From the NCBI GenBank assembly GCA_052034865.1, contig JBPOIC010000010.1, positions 1-64,000 of the forward strand: a DNA stretch of 64,000 bases, in the 5' to 3' direction. The translations under genes and the position numbers were made by a program. The notes under the pieces are model-generated. The model was given only the letters and a program-made list of their open reading frames with translations, was not told the DNA's origin and ran no database searches. Below, one piece after another: positions 44,649-53,949 of this stretch (the first letter of the stretch is position 1; each line of letters starts with the position of its first letter). This DNA comes from JBPOIC01 sp052034865. Lineage in GTDB: Bacteria > UBA10199 > JADFYH01.

Positions 44649-46064
44649 ATGAACGCATTCGTTCCTTCCACCAGAAAACCGACAATCCTCGAACGCACCG
44701 GGCTTGCACTCGCACAATGGACTGAGAAATGGTTTCCGGATGCCCTGGTTTTTGCGTTTTTAGGAATTTTGCTGGTTTTTATTTTAGGACTAATCCTGGG
44801 AGAGAGTCCGGAGAAATTGGCCATCGAAGGCGGTAAGGCATTTTGGGCCCTGGTTCCTTTTACCATGCAGATGGCGATGGTTATTTTAGGGGGCTACGTT
44901 GTGGCGAGTGCTCCGATCATTTCCAGTCTGATTGAAAAACTGGCGACCGTTCCTAAAACTCCCAAAGGATCTGTGTGTCTAGTGGCATTTTTTTCGATGA
45001 TAACCTCTTTGATCTCGTGGGGATTCAGTCTCATTTTTAGCGGACTTTTAGTTCGTGCCCTCGCACGTAGGCAGGAGAGGATGGATTACCGTGCCGCGGG
45101 TGCGGCCGCCTATTTGGGTTTGGGAGCCTTGTGGGCCTTGGGGCTTTCTTCATCGGCTGCTCTCATGATGGCAACACGGGGGAGCATTCCTCCCAAGCTA
45201 TTTGCGATCGCAGGTGTCATCCCACTCACACAAACTCTTTTTCTTTGGCAAAACTTCGTGATGGCAGCGGCCCTGGTTATTCTCTCACTTCTTATCGCGT
45301 ATTTTTCTGCTCCTGATAAATTACAGGCGAAAACCGCTCAGGATTTTTCAGTCGATTTATCTTCCGAAAAAGAAATTTCCTCACTTACGTTAAGGCCCGG
45401 TGAGTGGCTGGAGAACAGCTCAGTTCTCAATCTTCTCATCGCACTGCTGCTCTCGATTTTTCTGATTCATGAATTTCGGACTTCCCCTCAAGGGGCCCTC
45501 GCAGCTCTCGATTTGAATACCTATAATCTGATATTCATTGTGCTAGGTCTTCTCTTGCAACGAACACCGAGGCGCTTTGTTCGGGCGATTGCCAGAGCCA
45601 CACCCGCAACAGGCAGTGTGCTCATCCAGTTTCCTTTTTATGCCGTAATTTTTGGAATGATCGTCGGCACAGGAATTTCCGATTGGCTGGCAAATCTTTT
45701 TTCGCGCGTCAGCACTCCTGGAAGCTATCCGGTTCTGGTTGCGATTTATTCGGCCATTCTGGGAGTTTTTATTCCATCCGGTGGAAGCAAGTGGGTGATT
45801 GAAGCGCCTTACGTTCTCCAGGCAGCAAATCTTCATCAGGTTCATTTGGGATGGGTGGTTCAGATCTACAATGCCGCTGAAGCTTTGCCGAATCTGATCA
45901 ATCCGTTTTGGATGCTGCCGCTTTTGGGAATTCTGGGAGTCAAGGCGCGGGATCTGGTGGGATTTAGTTTTTTGCAGCTCATTTTGCACGTGCCACTGGT
46001 TTTTTTCTTATGTTGGTGGTTGTCGAAAACGCTGACCTACCTTCCCCCTGGAATGGGTGGGTAA
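44649..46064 (+). CDS. atoE: Short-chain fatty acid transporter, AtoE family
   Basis: 471 residues with about ten to eleven hydrophobic helices. Family signatures are WTEKWFPDALVFAFLGILL near the start, LLQRTPRRFVRAI, IQFPFYAVIFGMI, and FIPSGGSKWVIEAPYVLQAA, the strongly conserved PSGGSKW segment of AtoE. Members carry short-chain fatty acids such as butyrate or acetoacetate across the inner membrane. AAGGAGAG is a good ribosome-binding site. A crotonase-family gene converges from the other side. Confidence 0.92.
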   Translation: MNAFVPSTRKPTILERTGLALAQWTEKWFPDALVFAFLGILLVFILGLILGESPEKLAIEGGKAFWALVPFTMQMAMVILGGYVVASAPIISSLIEKLATVPKTPKGSVCLVAFFSMITSLISWGFSLIFSGLLVRALARRQERMDYRAAGAAAYLGLGALWALGLSSSAALMMATRGSIPPKLFAIAGVIPLTQTLFLWQNFVMAAALVILSLLIAYFSAPDKLQAKTAQDFSVDLSSEKEISSLTLRPGEWLENSSVLNLLIALLLSIFLIHEFRTSPQGALAALDLNTYNLIFIVLGLLLQRTPRRFVRAIARATPATGSVLIQFPFYAVIFGMIVGTGISDWLANLFSRVSTPGSYPVLVAIYSAILGVFIPSGGSKWVIEAPYVLQAANLHQVHLGWVVQIYNAAEALPNLINPFWMLPLLGILGVKARDLVGFSFLQLILHVPLVFFLCWWLSKTLTYLPPGMGG

Positions 46065-46101
46065 GATTCTCCTTTTAAGAATCGCAAGCAGTACAAATCC
46101 T

Positions 46102-46884
46102 TCACTTTCCTCCAAACCTTGGCTTTCTTTTTTCCTGAATCGCAGCGATTCCCTCTTTTAAATCCGCAGTTGCAAAACACTCGGCCTGACCGCCAGATTC
46201 ATAATCAAAAATTTCCTGCAAGGTGGCAAATGTTGCTTTTTGAATTCCACGCTTCATGATTGTTAATGGAAGAGGTGCGTTTTGGGCAATGTGTTGAGCA
46301 AGCTGGAGGGCTTCGTTTTGTAAGTCGGAAGCAGGGTAGACGTGATTGACAAGGCCCATCCGATAAGCCTCGGCAGCAGCAACCGTTTTTCCTGTAAACA
46401 AAAGCTCGGCGGCTATGGCTGGACCGACAAGCTGAGTGAGAAAATAAAGTCCACCCATCCCAGAACTCAAACCGATCTTTGCAAAATTGACACTCAGTTT
46501 CGCGTTTTCAGAGGCAACTCGCAGGTCACAGGCCATGGCGATGCAACAACCAGCTCCAACAGCTGGGCCATTCAGTACGGCAATAGTGGGAACTGAAAGA
46601 TCGCGAATAGATAAAAACCTGGAATAAAACTCGATCATTTCCTGCTTGTTGACTTCGGGAGTTTTTGGCGTGTGATCGAGAATGAACTGTAGATTTCCAC
46701 CGGCTGAAAATGCCTTGCCGGTTCCGGTGATTAAAAGAACTCGTAAATCTTTTCTTTTCTGAAGATCGAGAATGAGGGCATTTAACTCATCTCCCATTTC
46801 AGGGTTAATGGCATTGAGCTGATCGGGATTGTTTAAGGTGAGGGTTCCAATGGAATCTTTTTGATCGTAAAGGATGAGAGCCAT
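46102..46884 (-). CDS. Enoyl-CoA hydratase/isomerase family protein
   Basis: 260 residues of the crotonase superfamily, acting on acyl-CoA thioesters. ITGTGKAFSAGGNLQFI and GPAVGAGCCIAMACDLRVAS form the oxyanion hole and CoA site. AKLSVNFAKIGLSSGMGG stands where true hydratases have PEILLGTIPGAGG, so the first catalytic Glu is not visible. The second acidic position (AAELLFTG) is kept. This pattern is more typical of isomerases or other crotonases than of FadB-type hydratases, so substrate and reaction are uncertain. It lies next to atoE, which supports a link to fatty acid use. Confidence 0.88.
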   Translation of the reverse strand: MALILYDQKDSIGTLTLNNPDQLNAINPEMGDELNALILDLQKRKDLRVLLITGTGKAFSAGGNLQFILDHTPKTPEVNKQEMIEFYSRFLSIRDLSVPTIAVLNGPAVGAGCCIAMACDLRVASENAKLSVNFAKIGLSSGMGGLYFLTQLVGPAIAAELLFTGKTVAAAEAYRMGLVNHVYPASDLQNEALQLAQHIAQNAPLPLTIMKRGIQKATFATLQEIFDYESGGQAECFATADLKEGIAAIQEKRKPRFGGK

Positions 46885-47004
46885 CTTTATTCTCCAAATT
46901 TAAATGACTGGATTCGTTTGAATTGTCCTGATCTCGGATTTAAGAAATTATTTTCTTTTTAAAATGGACTTCATACTTTTTGTCATCCGATTTTTTACCA
47001 TTCT

Positions 47005-47961
47005 ATGAAAGCAAGCCGACTCGCCCTCATTCAAGACCGACGCTACCTCGATCATGTCACCGGAGATTATCATCCGGAACGACCGGAAAGACTTTTGGCA
47101 ATTCAAAAGATGCTAAAAGGATCGGGGTTGGATCAAAAAGCTCTTTCGCTTGAGCCGCGAGAAGCCACTCTCGATGAAATCTCTCAAATCCACACGGAGG
47201 AGATGATCGGTCTACTCTCCGCCACCCAGTTTGAAGATTTTGCTGAGCTTGATCCGGATACCGTTGCCTCAAAAAATTCCTGGATGGCTGCCAAACTTGC
47301 AGCAGGTGGGTGCTTAACGGCGATTGACTGCTTGATGGATGGAAAGGCAGAAGAGGCCTTCGTCTTTCCACGCCCTCCCGGTCATCACGCCGAACGCGAT
47401 CGTCCGATGGGTTTTTGCCTTTTGAACAATGTGGCGATTGCTGCCGAATATGCCCTTCAGAAAAAAGGACTCAAACGGATTCTGATTTTGGATTTTGATG
47501 TGCACCATGGGAACGGCACTCAGCATATCTTCGAATCACGATCGGATATTTTTTATCTTTCCACGCATCGTGCGCCATTTTATCCTGGCACCGGTGCAGC
47601 CTCTGAAATTGGAAAAGGAGTAGGGGAGGGATATACACTCAATCTCCCGCTTCCGGCTTTGAGTGGAGACAGTGCCTATGTCAATCTCTTCAAAGAAAGA
47701 ATTGTCCCAGCGACGCTTGTCTATCAACCCGATCTCATGCTCATTTCCGCGGGGTTTGACGCCCATGTGCTCGACCCCTTAGGTGGCATGCAGGTTACGG
47801 AACAAGGGTTTGAAGCCATGGTCCGCTCCATTGAATCGATGCGCATTGCGCTTGGAAATATTCCTGTACTTTACGTATTGGAGGGGGGATATTCGCTGGA
47901 AGCTTTATCCAAATCCGTTGAAAAAATTGTTCGATTCTTAATCCATCCTGGGGAGAAATAA
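47005..47961 (+). CDS. Histone deacetylase-like amidohydrolase
   Basis: 318 residues of the zinc-dependent HDAC/acetoin utilisation/acetylpolyamine hydrolase family. Visible active-site motifs are RPPGHHAERDRPMGFCLLNN (the His pair), LDFDVHHGNGTQ (Asp and His zinc ligands), SAGFDAHVLDPLGG (third ligand Asp) and LEGGYSLEAL (catalytic Tyr). The substrate may be an acetylated lysine, a polyamine or another acetyl amide; sequence alone does not decide. It is transcribed with the downstream cyclophilin gene, which starts two bases after its stop. Confidence 0.93.
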   Translation: MKASRLALIQDRRYLDHVTGDYHPERPERLLAIQKMLKGSGLDQKALSLEPREATLDEISQIHTEEMIGLLSATQFEDFAELDPDTVASKNSWMAAKLAAGGCLTAIDCLMDGKAEEAFVFPRPPGHHAERDRPMGFCLLNNVAIAAEYALQKKGLKRILILDFDVHHGNGTQHIFESRSDIFYLSTHRAPFYPGTGAASEIGKGVGEGYTLNLPLPALSGDSAYVNLFKERIVPATLVYQPDLMLISAGFDAHVLDPLGGMQVTEQGFEAMVRSIESMRIALGNIPVLYVLEGGYSLEALSKSVEKIVRFLIHPGEK

Positions 47962-47963
47962 AT

Positions 47964-48521
47964 ATGAAGCACAAAATCAGTTTTGCCATTTTACTCATCA
48001 CACTTATTTTTACAGGAGCAGCCATGTCGAAAAACGTATCCGTACAGGAACCTAAAACCTTAACCATCGATCCCAAAAAACATTACGAAGCGACAATTCA
48101 AACTGCAAAAGGGAAAATTCAGGTCGAGTTGAATGCCGAAAAGGCTCCCTGGTCGGTGAACAATTTTGTCTATCTGGCCAAGGCCGGATTTTATGATGGG
48201 CTCACCTTTCACCGTGTTGAGCCCGGTTTTGTCATTCAGGGAGGAGATCCTGCCGGCAATGGCACTGGCGGACCTGGATATACTGTCCAGGCGGAAATTG
48301 GTTTGAAACACACCAAAGGCGCCATCGCATGGGCGCGTTTGGGCGACAATGTGAATCCCGAAAGACGATCGAGTGGATCGCAGTTTTATATCACGTTGGA
48401 GCCCACTCCTTTTTTGGATAGCGGTTATACCGTCTTTGGACAAACCATTGCAGGCATGGAAGTGGTAGAAAAAATTTCTCGAGGCGATGTGATTCAAAAG
48501 GTCACCATTACCGAGAAATAA
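47964..48521 (+). CDS. Exported cyclophilin-type peptidyl-prolyl isomerase
   Basis: 185 residues. A signal peptide (MKHKISFAILLITLIFTGAA) suggests a periplasmic enzyme. The cyclophilin fold is shown by APWSVNNFVYLAKAGFYDG, TFHRVEPGFVIQGGDP (with the active-site Phe-His-Arg), SGSQFYITLEPTPFLD and YTVFGQTIAGMEVVE. The length matches short bacterial PpiA/PpiB-type proteins. It catalyses cis-trans isomerisation of proline bonds to help folding of exported proteins. A strong terminator follows at 48563. Confidence 0.93.
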   Translation: MKHKISFAILLITLIFTGAAMSKNVSVQEPKTLTIDPKKHYEATIQTAKGKIQVELNAEKAPWSVNNFVYLAKAGFYDGLTFHRVEPGFVIQGGDPAGNGTGGPGYTVQAEIGLKHTKGAIAWARLGDNVNPERRSSGSQFYITLEPTPFLDSGYTVFGQTIAGMEVVEKISRGDVIQKVTITEK

Positions 48522-48562
48522 CCAAATGGAAGAATAGAATTTTTTGGATTGATTTAGCTGAC

Positions 48563-48595
48563 GTGGCTCTTCGTAAAGGAGAGCCACTTTTTTTT
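48563..48595 (+). terminator. Rho-independent terminator
   Basis: Eight-base stem GTGGCTCT / AGAGCCAC with a 9-nt loop, then eight T. It ends the HDAC-cyclophilin transcript. Confidence 0.9.
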
Positions 48596-48633
48596 GTAGA
48601 GGAAGGGTATAACTTTACACCAACCGAAGTTTT

Positions 48634-49509
48634 TCAGAATGTTTTTCCCAAGCCCTGATAAATTTTCTTGATCGAATCGGTCTGATTCAAAATATAAAAA
48701 TGGAGTCCAGGAGCTTTTTGATCAAGCAAATCAAGCGATTGCTTGATGGCATATTCCACTCCAAAACTTCGGACTTGTTCGGGCTGATCTTTGATCTTCT
48801 CAAGGGAAATTCGAATGTAATCTGGAATTTTAGCTCCACACAATTGAGTGAATTTCTGAAGCTGTGAAAAATTGGTGATAGGCATAATGCCTGGAATGAT
48901 TTTTTGGGTGATTCCAATCTTTCGAGCACGCGCTACAAAATCAAAATAATCGTGGTTGTCGAAAAAAAGCTGGGTGAGAATAAAATCGGCTCCGGCATCG
49001 GCTTTTATTTTCAGGTGTGCAAGATCCTTTTCCTTATCCTGACATTCCAGGTGACCTTCCGGATAACCCGCAACACCAATTGTAAAATAATCTCCCGTAT
49101 TTTTTCGAATGAAGGCCACCAATTCACTGGCATATTGAAATCCGCCAGCAGGTGGCGTAAATCGACTCGCTCCCTGAGGAGGATCTCCACGCAGGCATAG
49201 CAGGTTTTTGATATTTGTCTTTTGTAGGATTTTTAAAGACTGAAGGATTTCTTCTTGCATCGAAGAAACGCAGGTGAGATGAGCGACCCCGGAAATTTTG
49301 AAATCACTTTCAATCGTTTCAACCACTTCAAAGGTGGTCCCTTTATTGGTTCCCATAGCCCCCATGGTCACCGAGATAAAAGATGGATGTAAGCTTTTAA
49401 GCTCTTCCAAGGTTTTTCTCAGTTGAGGGAGGGCCTCAGAAGTTTTGGGAGGAAAAATCTCGAAAGAAAAAGTTTGCGCAGAAGCTTTAAGAGTCTCGCG
49501 AAGTGACAT
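48634..49509 (-). CDS. metF: 5,10-methylenetetrahydrofolate reductase
   Basis: MetF reduces methylene-THF to methyl-THF with an FAD cofactor for methionine synthesis. The 291-residue protein has FSFEIFPPKTSEALPQL (the catalytic Glu in FEIFPPK), SVTMGAMGTNKG, HLTCVSSM, NLLCLRGDPPQG, and DAGADFILTQLFFDN, all diagnostic. I chose the ATG at 49509 because AGGA lies 9 bases upstream; the frame continues to 49530 but with no better site. Length is normal. It is divergent from thrH and shares the intergenic region with it. Confidence 0.96.
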   Translation of the reverse strand: MSLRETLKASAQTFSFEIFPPKTSEALPQLRKTLEELKSLHPSFISVTMGAMGTNKGTTFEVVETIESDFKISGVAHLTCVSSMQEEILQSLKILQKTNIKNLLCLRGDPPQGASRFTPPAGGFQYASELVAFIRKNTGDYFTIGVAGYPEGHLECQDKEKDLAHLKIKADAGADFILTQLFFDNHDYFDFVARARKIGITQKIIPGIMPITNFSQLQKFTQLCGAKIPDYIRISLEKIKDQPEQVRSFGVEYAIKQSLDLLDQKAPGLHFYILNQTDSIKKIYQGLGKTF

Positions 49510-49619
49510 AAAGATCGTCCTGTTTCTCATCTAAATATCAGAATGAAAATAACATGGTATTTGAGGTTGATTTCAATTTTAACCGATTCAGCTTTATTCT
49601 TTTTTCTTGTAACTTTGTC

Positions 49620-49637
49620 TACTGGCTTAAGCCAGTA
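49620..49637. repeat. Perfect 18-bp palindrome
   Basis: TACTGGCTTAAGCCAGTA is a perfect palindrome between divergent metF and thrH, 19 bases before the thrH start and on top of its ribosome-binding region. It could be an operator or a hairpin in the thrH leader. Confidence 0.5.
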
Positions 49638-49656
49638 AGGCTCTAAAGGAGCAATC

Positions 49657-50262
49657 ATGATCGCCTGTCTTGATCTCGAAGGAGTTTTGGTTCCCGAAAT
49701 CTGGGTAAATGTATCCCTTAAAACCGGGATTCAGGAGTTGTCACTGACGACTCGGGAAATTCCGGATTATGATGTCTTGATGACGAAACGCCTGGGAATT
49801 CTGAAACAGCACGGATTGAAACTCAAAGACATTCAGGAAGTGATTGCCACCTTAAAACCCCTCGAAGGGGCGACCGATTTTTTGAATCAACTCAGAGAAA
49901 ACTTCCAGATCATTATTCTTTCCGATACTTTTTATGAGTTTGCAAAACCCCTCATGAGACAGCTCGGTTTTCCGTGTCTGTTTGCACATAGCCTCGAAGT
50001 CAATCCATCCGATGAAGTTGTAAACTATAAAATTCGTTTGCAGGATCAAAAAAGAAAAGCGGTGAAGGCCTTACAGGATTTAAATCTGAAAGTTATTGCA
50101 GCCGGTGATTCTTACAATGATACCGGGATGCTTTCACAGGCCAATGCCGGGATTTTTTTCAATCCTCCTTCCAATATCGTAAAAGAATTTCCTCAATTCC
50201 CGGTCACTACGACCTATGCAGACCTGTTGGATACTTTTCTCAAATCAAAACAGATACTTTAA
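49657..50262 (+). CDS. thrH: ThrH-type phosphoserine phosphatase / homoserine phosphotransferase
   Basis: A 201-residue HAD-superfamily phosphatase. The nucleophile motif reads DLEGVLVPEIW, with Glu in place of the second Asp, a hallmark of ThrH. Motif II is ILSDTFYEF and motif III is AAGDSYNDTGML. Length and the closing segment agree with Pseudomonas-type ThrH, which can dephosphorylate phosphoserine and transfer phosphate to homoserine, linking serine and threonine synthesis. TAAAGGAGC gives the ribosome-binding site. Confidence 0.93.
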   Translation: MIACLDLEGVLVPEIWVNVSLKTGIQELSLTTREIPDYDVLMTKRLGILKQHGLKLKDIQEVIATLKPLEGATDFLNQLRENFQIIILSDTFYEFAKPLMRQLGFPCLFAHSLEVNPSDEVVNYKIRLQDQKRKAVKALQDLNLKVIAAGDSYNDTGMLSQANAGIFFNPPSNIVKEFPQFPVTTTYADLLDTFLKSKQIL

Positions 50263-50529
50263 GTTATTTGAGAAGAAATTACGCTCCAGAAAAATAAGGA
50301 TGATCCTGTAAGCCTCCTTAGACCCTCTTTGTTTAAACTCAGGCAGGAGGATACCGTCGGGGAGAAGGGCTTTCCGTTTTTGAATGTTCAGTCAAATCAT
50401 GAAGATGAAGCTTTAAATTCCTGAATCGCCATTCTCGAACAAGCTTCTTTACAAATAAAATCAGCCTATGCTAGCAAAGCGCTTCGTAAAACTTTAAGAC
50501 ATTATAGACAGGAGAAAAGGACAGTTCCC

Positions 50530-50796
50530 ATGAATACCGATACAAACAAGCAGGAAACCATCCAAAAGTTTCAAACCCATAAAACCGACACCGGTTCACC
50601 TGAAGTTCAGGTCGCACTTCTTACCACACGCATCAACAGCCTGACCGATCATTTCAAAGCACATAAAAAAGACCATTCTTCACGTCGAGGTCTTTTAAAG
50701 CTTGTCGGTTTAAGACGTCGTCTTTTAACCTACCTGAAATCAAAAAATCGCAGTCGTTACGTTCAGTTAATTGAAGAGTTAGGAATTCGTAAGTAG
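50530..50796 (+). CDS. rpsO: 30S ribosomal protein S15
   Basis: 88 residues. [40 protein letters not shown] and the end [14 protein letters not shown] are classical S15. It binds 16S rRNA early in 30S assembly. It is followed by a terminator and then pnp, the widely conserved rpsO-pnp order. Confidence 0.98.
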   Translation: MNTDTNKQETIQKFQTHKTDTGSPEVQVALLTTRINSLTDHFKAHKKDHSSRRGLLKLVGLRRRLLTYLKSKNRSRYVQLIEELGIRK

Positions 50797-50801
50797 TACC
50801 C

Positions 50802-50834
50802 AAAGGGATCGTCCAAAAAGACGATCCCTTTTTT
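50802..50834 (+). terminator. Rho-independent terminator of rpsO
   Basis: A 12-bp perfect stem AAAGGGATCGTC / GACGATCCCTTT, loop of 6, then a T-rich run. It lies 6 bases after the rpsO stop. Confidence 0.93.
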
Positions 50835-51116
50835 ATTTGATACAGATTGAGCTTAAGATGAGCTGTTGATTTTTGGACGGCTCAATCACTCCCATTTTTT
50901 ACTGATAATTTTAGAGGATGGACCTTGCTTAAAAGGTTTTTGCTCCCAAATTATCAGTGCCCTTCAAGAAGGATGTGAGTGGTTGTGAATTTTGATGATT
51001 TCCTCTGCAAAGTCATTTGGCCCATCTTTCATCTCAATCCCGTTCATTTCACCCTATTATCCAAAAACACCAGCGCGTGTTGCGTTGGGTGTCATACCTA
51101 TTGAGGAGAAAGTCTC

Positions 51117-53246
51117 ATGAATAAACCGATCAGTGTTTCCGCTGAAATTGGAGGAAAAACCTTAACCATCGAAACTGGTAAACTCGCCAAACAGGCGGGC
51201 GGTTCCGTGACCGTTCGCGTGGGTGATTCTGTTGTTCTGGTCACTGCTGTGGTGGCACCCAAACCCAAAGAAGGAATTGATTTCCTTCCCTTAACCGTCG
51301 ATTACGTCGAAAAAACTTTTGCTGCAGGAAAAATTCCCGGTGGATTTTTCAAACGCGAAGGAAAACCAACCGAAAAAGAAACCTTAACTTCCCGTTTTAT
51401 CGATCGCCCTATTCGTCCACTCTTTCCAGATCATTATTACTCTGAAACCCAGATCATCGCGACCGTCCTTTCGGCCGATCCTGAAAATGATCCCGACACC
51501 CTGGCGATGGTCGGTGCATCAGCAGCCTTGTCTTTATCCGAAGCGCCCTTTTTAGGTCCGATTGCCGGTTGCCGTATTGGACGTGTCAAAGGGGAGTGGG
51601 TCATTAACGCCTCCAGCGATATGATGGTGGAGTCTGATATCGATATGATCGTTGCCGGAAGCAAAGACGCCGTCGTCATGGTTGAAGGTGGCGCCAACGA
51701 AGTTTCTGAGCAAGATATGATCGATGCGATCACTACAGCGCACAAGGCCATCCAACCCATCATTGAAATTCAGGAAAAACTTAAAGCTCAGGCAGGAAAG
51801 CTAAAGCTCGAAGTCGTTCCGCCCGTCGTGAATCAGCCCCTGCTCGAAGAAGTCACTCGCATTGCCAAAGATAAAATCGGCCAGGCCATTCGCGTTCCTG
51901 AAAAACAAAAACGCCGTGAAGCTTTGGAGCAGGTGAAAGAAACCCTTCTCTCCACACTTTTCCCTGCAGGATCCGAAGTCGATGAAGATAAAAAAGAAGA
52001 AGCCCTGGCGATTTATGAAGATTTGAAACGCAGCCAGGTGCGCGAGATGATTCTGGTTGATAAACTCCGCGTCGATGGCCGTACCCTCGATGTTGTTCGA
52101 CCCATCAGCTGTGAGGTTGGCCTGCTACCGCGAACCCACGGATCGGCCTTGTTTACCCGTGGCGAAACCCAGGCCCTGGTTGTTTCAACCCTCGGCACAT
52201 ACGAAGATGTCCAAATCATCGACACACTTATGGAAGAAGGGCAGAAGAAGTTCATGCTGCATTACAACTTCCCACCTTTCTCGGTCGGCGAAGTGAAATT
52301 CTTACGCGGCCCTGGCCGTCGCGAAATTGGTCACGGGGCCTTGGCTGAACGTGCCGTTAAAAAAATCCTCCCGAAAGAAGAGAACTTCCCCTACACCCTG
52401 CGCATTGTTTCTGAAGTTCTGGAATCGAATGGCTCTTCCTCGATGGCAACCGTTTGTGGCGCCTCTCTTTCCCTCATGGATGCAGGCGTGAAAATCAAAA
52501 GCCCGGTGGCAGGTATCGCCATGGGTCTTATTAAAGAAGGCGACCGCGTTGCGATTTTGTCTGACATTCTCGGTGATGAAGATCACTTGGGGGATATGGA
52601 CTTTAAAGTCGCTGGAACCAAGCAGGGGATTACCGCCATTCAAATGGATATCAAGATCGAAGGTTTAACCCACGATCTTCTCTCTCGCGCGCTCGAGCAG
52701 GCCCGTCATGGACGTCTGCATATTTTAGGTGAGATGGATAAGGCACTTGAGACACCTCGAACGGAATATTCCAAATATGCCCCTCGAGTCGAAACCATTC
52801 AGATTCCCAAAGAGATGATCAAGAACGTGATTGGTCCTCAAGGTAAGGTCATCAAAGGTATTGTCGAAATGACCGGTGTGAAAATCGATATAGACGATCA
52901 CGGCATCGTGAGTATTTTCTCAGTCGATGGACCCGCCCTTGATCAGGCGAAAAAGATCGTGGAATATCTCACAGCTCGTCCTGAAGAAGGAAAAATCTAT
53001 CAAGGTAAAGTTCAGAAAATCATGGATTTTGGTGCCTTCGTCGAAATCCTGCCTGGCCTCGATGGGTTGCTCCACATCTCGCAGATCGATACCACGCGTA
53101 TCAATAACGTTACAGATGTCTTGAAAGAAGGCGATGAAGTGGTCGTAAAGGTCCTTCAGATCGATCGTGACGGAAAAATCCGTCTGTCTCGCAAAGAAGC
53201 CTTGGGAGCCGAGCCGGATGTGCGTCCGATCAAAACCCGACCGTAA
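51117..53246 (+). CDS. pnp: Polyribonucleotide nucleotidyltransferase
   Basis: PNPase degrades RNA 3' to 5' with phosphate and forms a trimer of the degradosome. The 709 residues hold two RNase PH domains (the first from residue 5, with FFKREGKPTEKETLTSRFID; the second from about 315, with RTLDVVRPISCEVGLLPRTH and SNGSSSMATVCGASL). A KH domain near 560-620 has KEMIKNVIGPQGKVIKGI, and a C-terminal S1 domain near 625-695 has GKVQKIMDFGAFVEILPGLD. The gene has its own ribosome-binding site (GAGGAGAAAG) and a 280-base leader after rpsO. Confidence 0.98.
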   Translation: MNKPISVSAEIGGKTLTIETGKLAKQAGGSVTVRVGDSVVLVTAVVAPKPKEGIDFLPLTVDYVEKTFAAGKIPGGFFKREGKPTEKETLTSRFIDRPIRPLFPDHYYSETQIIATVLSADPENDPDTLAMVGASAALSLSEAPFLGPIAGCRIGRVKGEWVINASSDMMVESDIDMIVAGSKDAVVMVEGGANEVSEQDMIDAITTAHKAIQPIIEIQEKLKAQAGKLKLEVVPPVVNQPLLEEVTRIAKDKIGQAIRVPEKQKRREALEQVKETLLSTLFPAGSEVDEDKKEEALAIYEDLKRSQVREMILVDKLRVDGRTLDVVRPISCEVGLLPRTHGSALFTRGETQALVVSTLGTYEDVQIIDTLMEEGQKKFMLHYNFPPFSVGEVKFLRGPGRREIGHGALAERAVKKILPKEENFPYTLRIVSEVLESNGSSSMATVCGASLSLMDAGVKIKSPVAGIAMGLIKEGDRVAILSDILGDEDHLGDMDFKVAGTKQGITAIQMDIKIEGLTHDLLSRALEQARHGRLHILGEMDKALETPRTEYSKYAPRVETIQIPKEMIKNVIGPQGKVIKGIVEMTGVKIDIDDHGIVSIFSVDGPALDQAKKIVEYLTARPEEGKIYQGKVQKIMDFGAFVEILPGLDGLLHISQIDTTRINNVTDVLKEGDEVVVKVLQIDRDGKIRLSRKEALGAEPDVRPIKTRP

Positions 53247-53266
53247 TTGAAGTTCTGTTTGTTTTC

Positions 53267-53302
53267 AGGGGAGGCATTGATCCAATGCTTCCCCTTTTTT
53301 TT
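53267..53302 (+). terminator. Rho-independent terminator of pnp
   Basis: Stem GGGGAGGCATTG / CAATGCTTCCCC with one G-U pair, a 3-nt loop and nine T. Confidence 0.92.
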
Positions 53303-53380
53303 GGTTTTTGAAGGATGAATCTGTAGAAGTATTACTTTTTATAATTTTATATAACCAACTAATTTAAATATGGATTTTTT

Positions 53381-53839
53381 ATGCCTCTCATGATTCCTGT
53401 TTTGCGCCTTCCTCATCTTCTTTCATACATTCAACTTCCCACCTACATGAGCTCGCATGCCTCTGGAATGGATCTGCAAGCGGCATGTTCAGAACCAATC
53501 CAAATTCCTCCTGGTGAGCGGGTGCTGATTCCGACCGGTTTTGCGATTGCCATCCCGGAGGGGTATGAAGCTCAAATCCGCCCGCGTAGTGGTTTGGCGA
53601 TGAAACACGGCATTACGTGTCTCAATTCTCCAGGCACGATCGATGCCGACTATCGGGGAGAAATCAAAGTGTTGCTGATCAATTTAGGTCAGGAGGCCTT
53701 CACCCTTCAGCCCGGCGATCGAATTGCCCAGATGGTTATTCAAAAAGTCGAGCGGGTGGAGTGGAGAGAGGTCGAGAGCTTAAGTGAGAGTGATCGAGGG
53801 CAGGGGGGCTTTGGGTCGACGGGGGTGAAAAGTAAATAA
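53381..53839 (+). CDS. dut: Deoxyuridine 5'-triphosphate nucleotidohydrolase
   Basis: dUTPase hydrolyses dUTP to dUMP and diphosphate, keeping uracil out of DNA. The 152-residue trimeric type shows all five motifs: SGMDLQAA (1), RPRSGLAMK (2), [14 protein letters not shown] (3), [10 protein letters not shown] (4) and [10 protein letters not shown] (5). The ribosome-binding site is poor, but the start agrees with the family. Confidence 0.97.
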   Translation: MPLMIPVLRLPHLLSYIQLPTYMSSHASGMDLQAACSEPIQIPPGERVLIPTGFAIAIPEGYEAQIRPRSGLAMKHGITCLNSPGTIDADYRGEIKVLLINLGQEAFTLQPGDRIAQMVIQKVERVEWREVESLSESDRGQGGFGSTGVKSK

Positions 53840-53909
53840 TATCAAATTGTTATATGTTTTTTTAGTTAGGATCGACCCAGGATCTGATTTTCTGACAGGG
53901 GTTTTGATG

Positions 53910-53936
53910 TATTGCAATAATTAAAATATTGTTATA
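53910..53936. promoter_or_regulatory. Imperfect inverted repeat upstream of the Fic gene
   Basis: TATTGCAATA (53910-53919) and TATTGTTATA (53927-53936) match as inverted halves in 8 of 10 positions and end 13 bases before the Fic start. This is a candidate autoregulatory operator, because the Fic protein carries a DNA-binding-like tail. Confidence 0.3.
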
Positions 53937-53949
53937 CATCAAATCCCAT

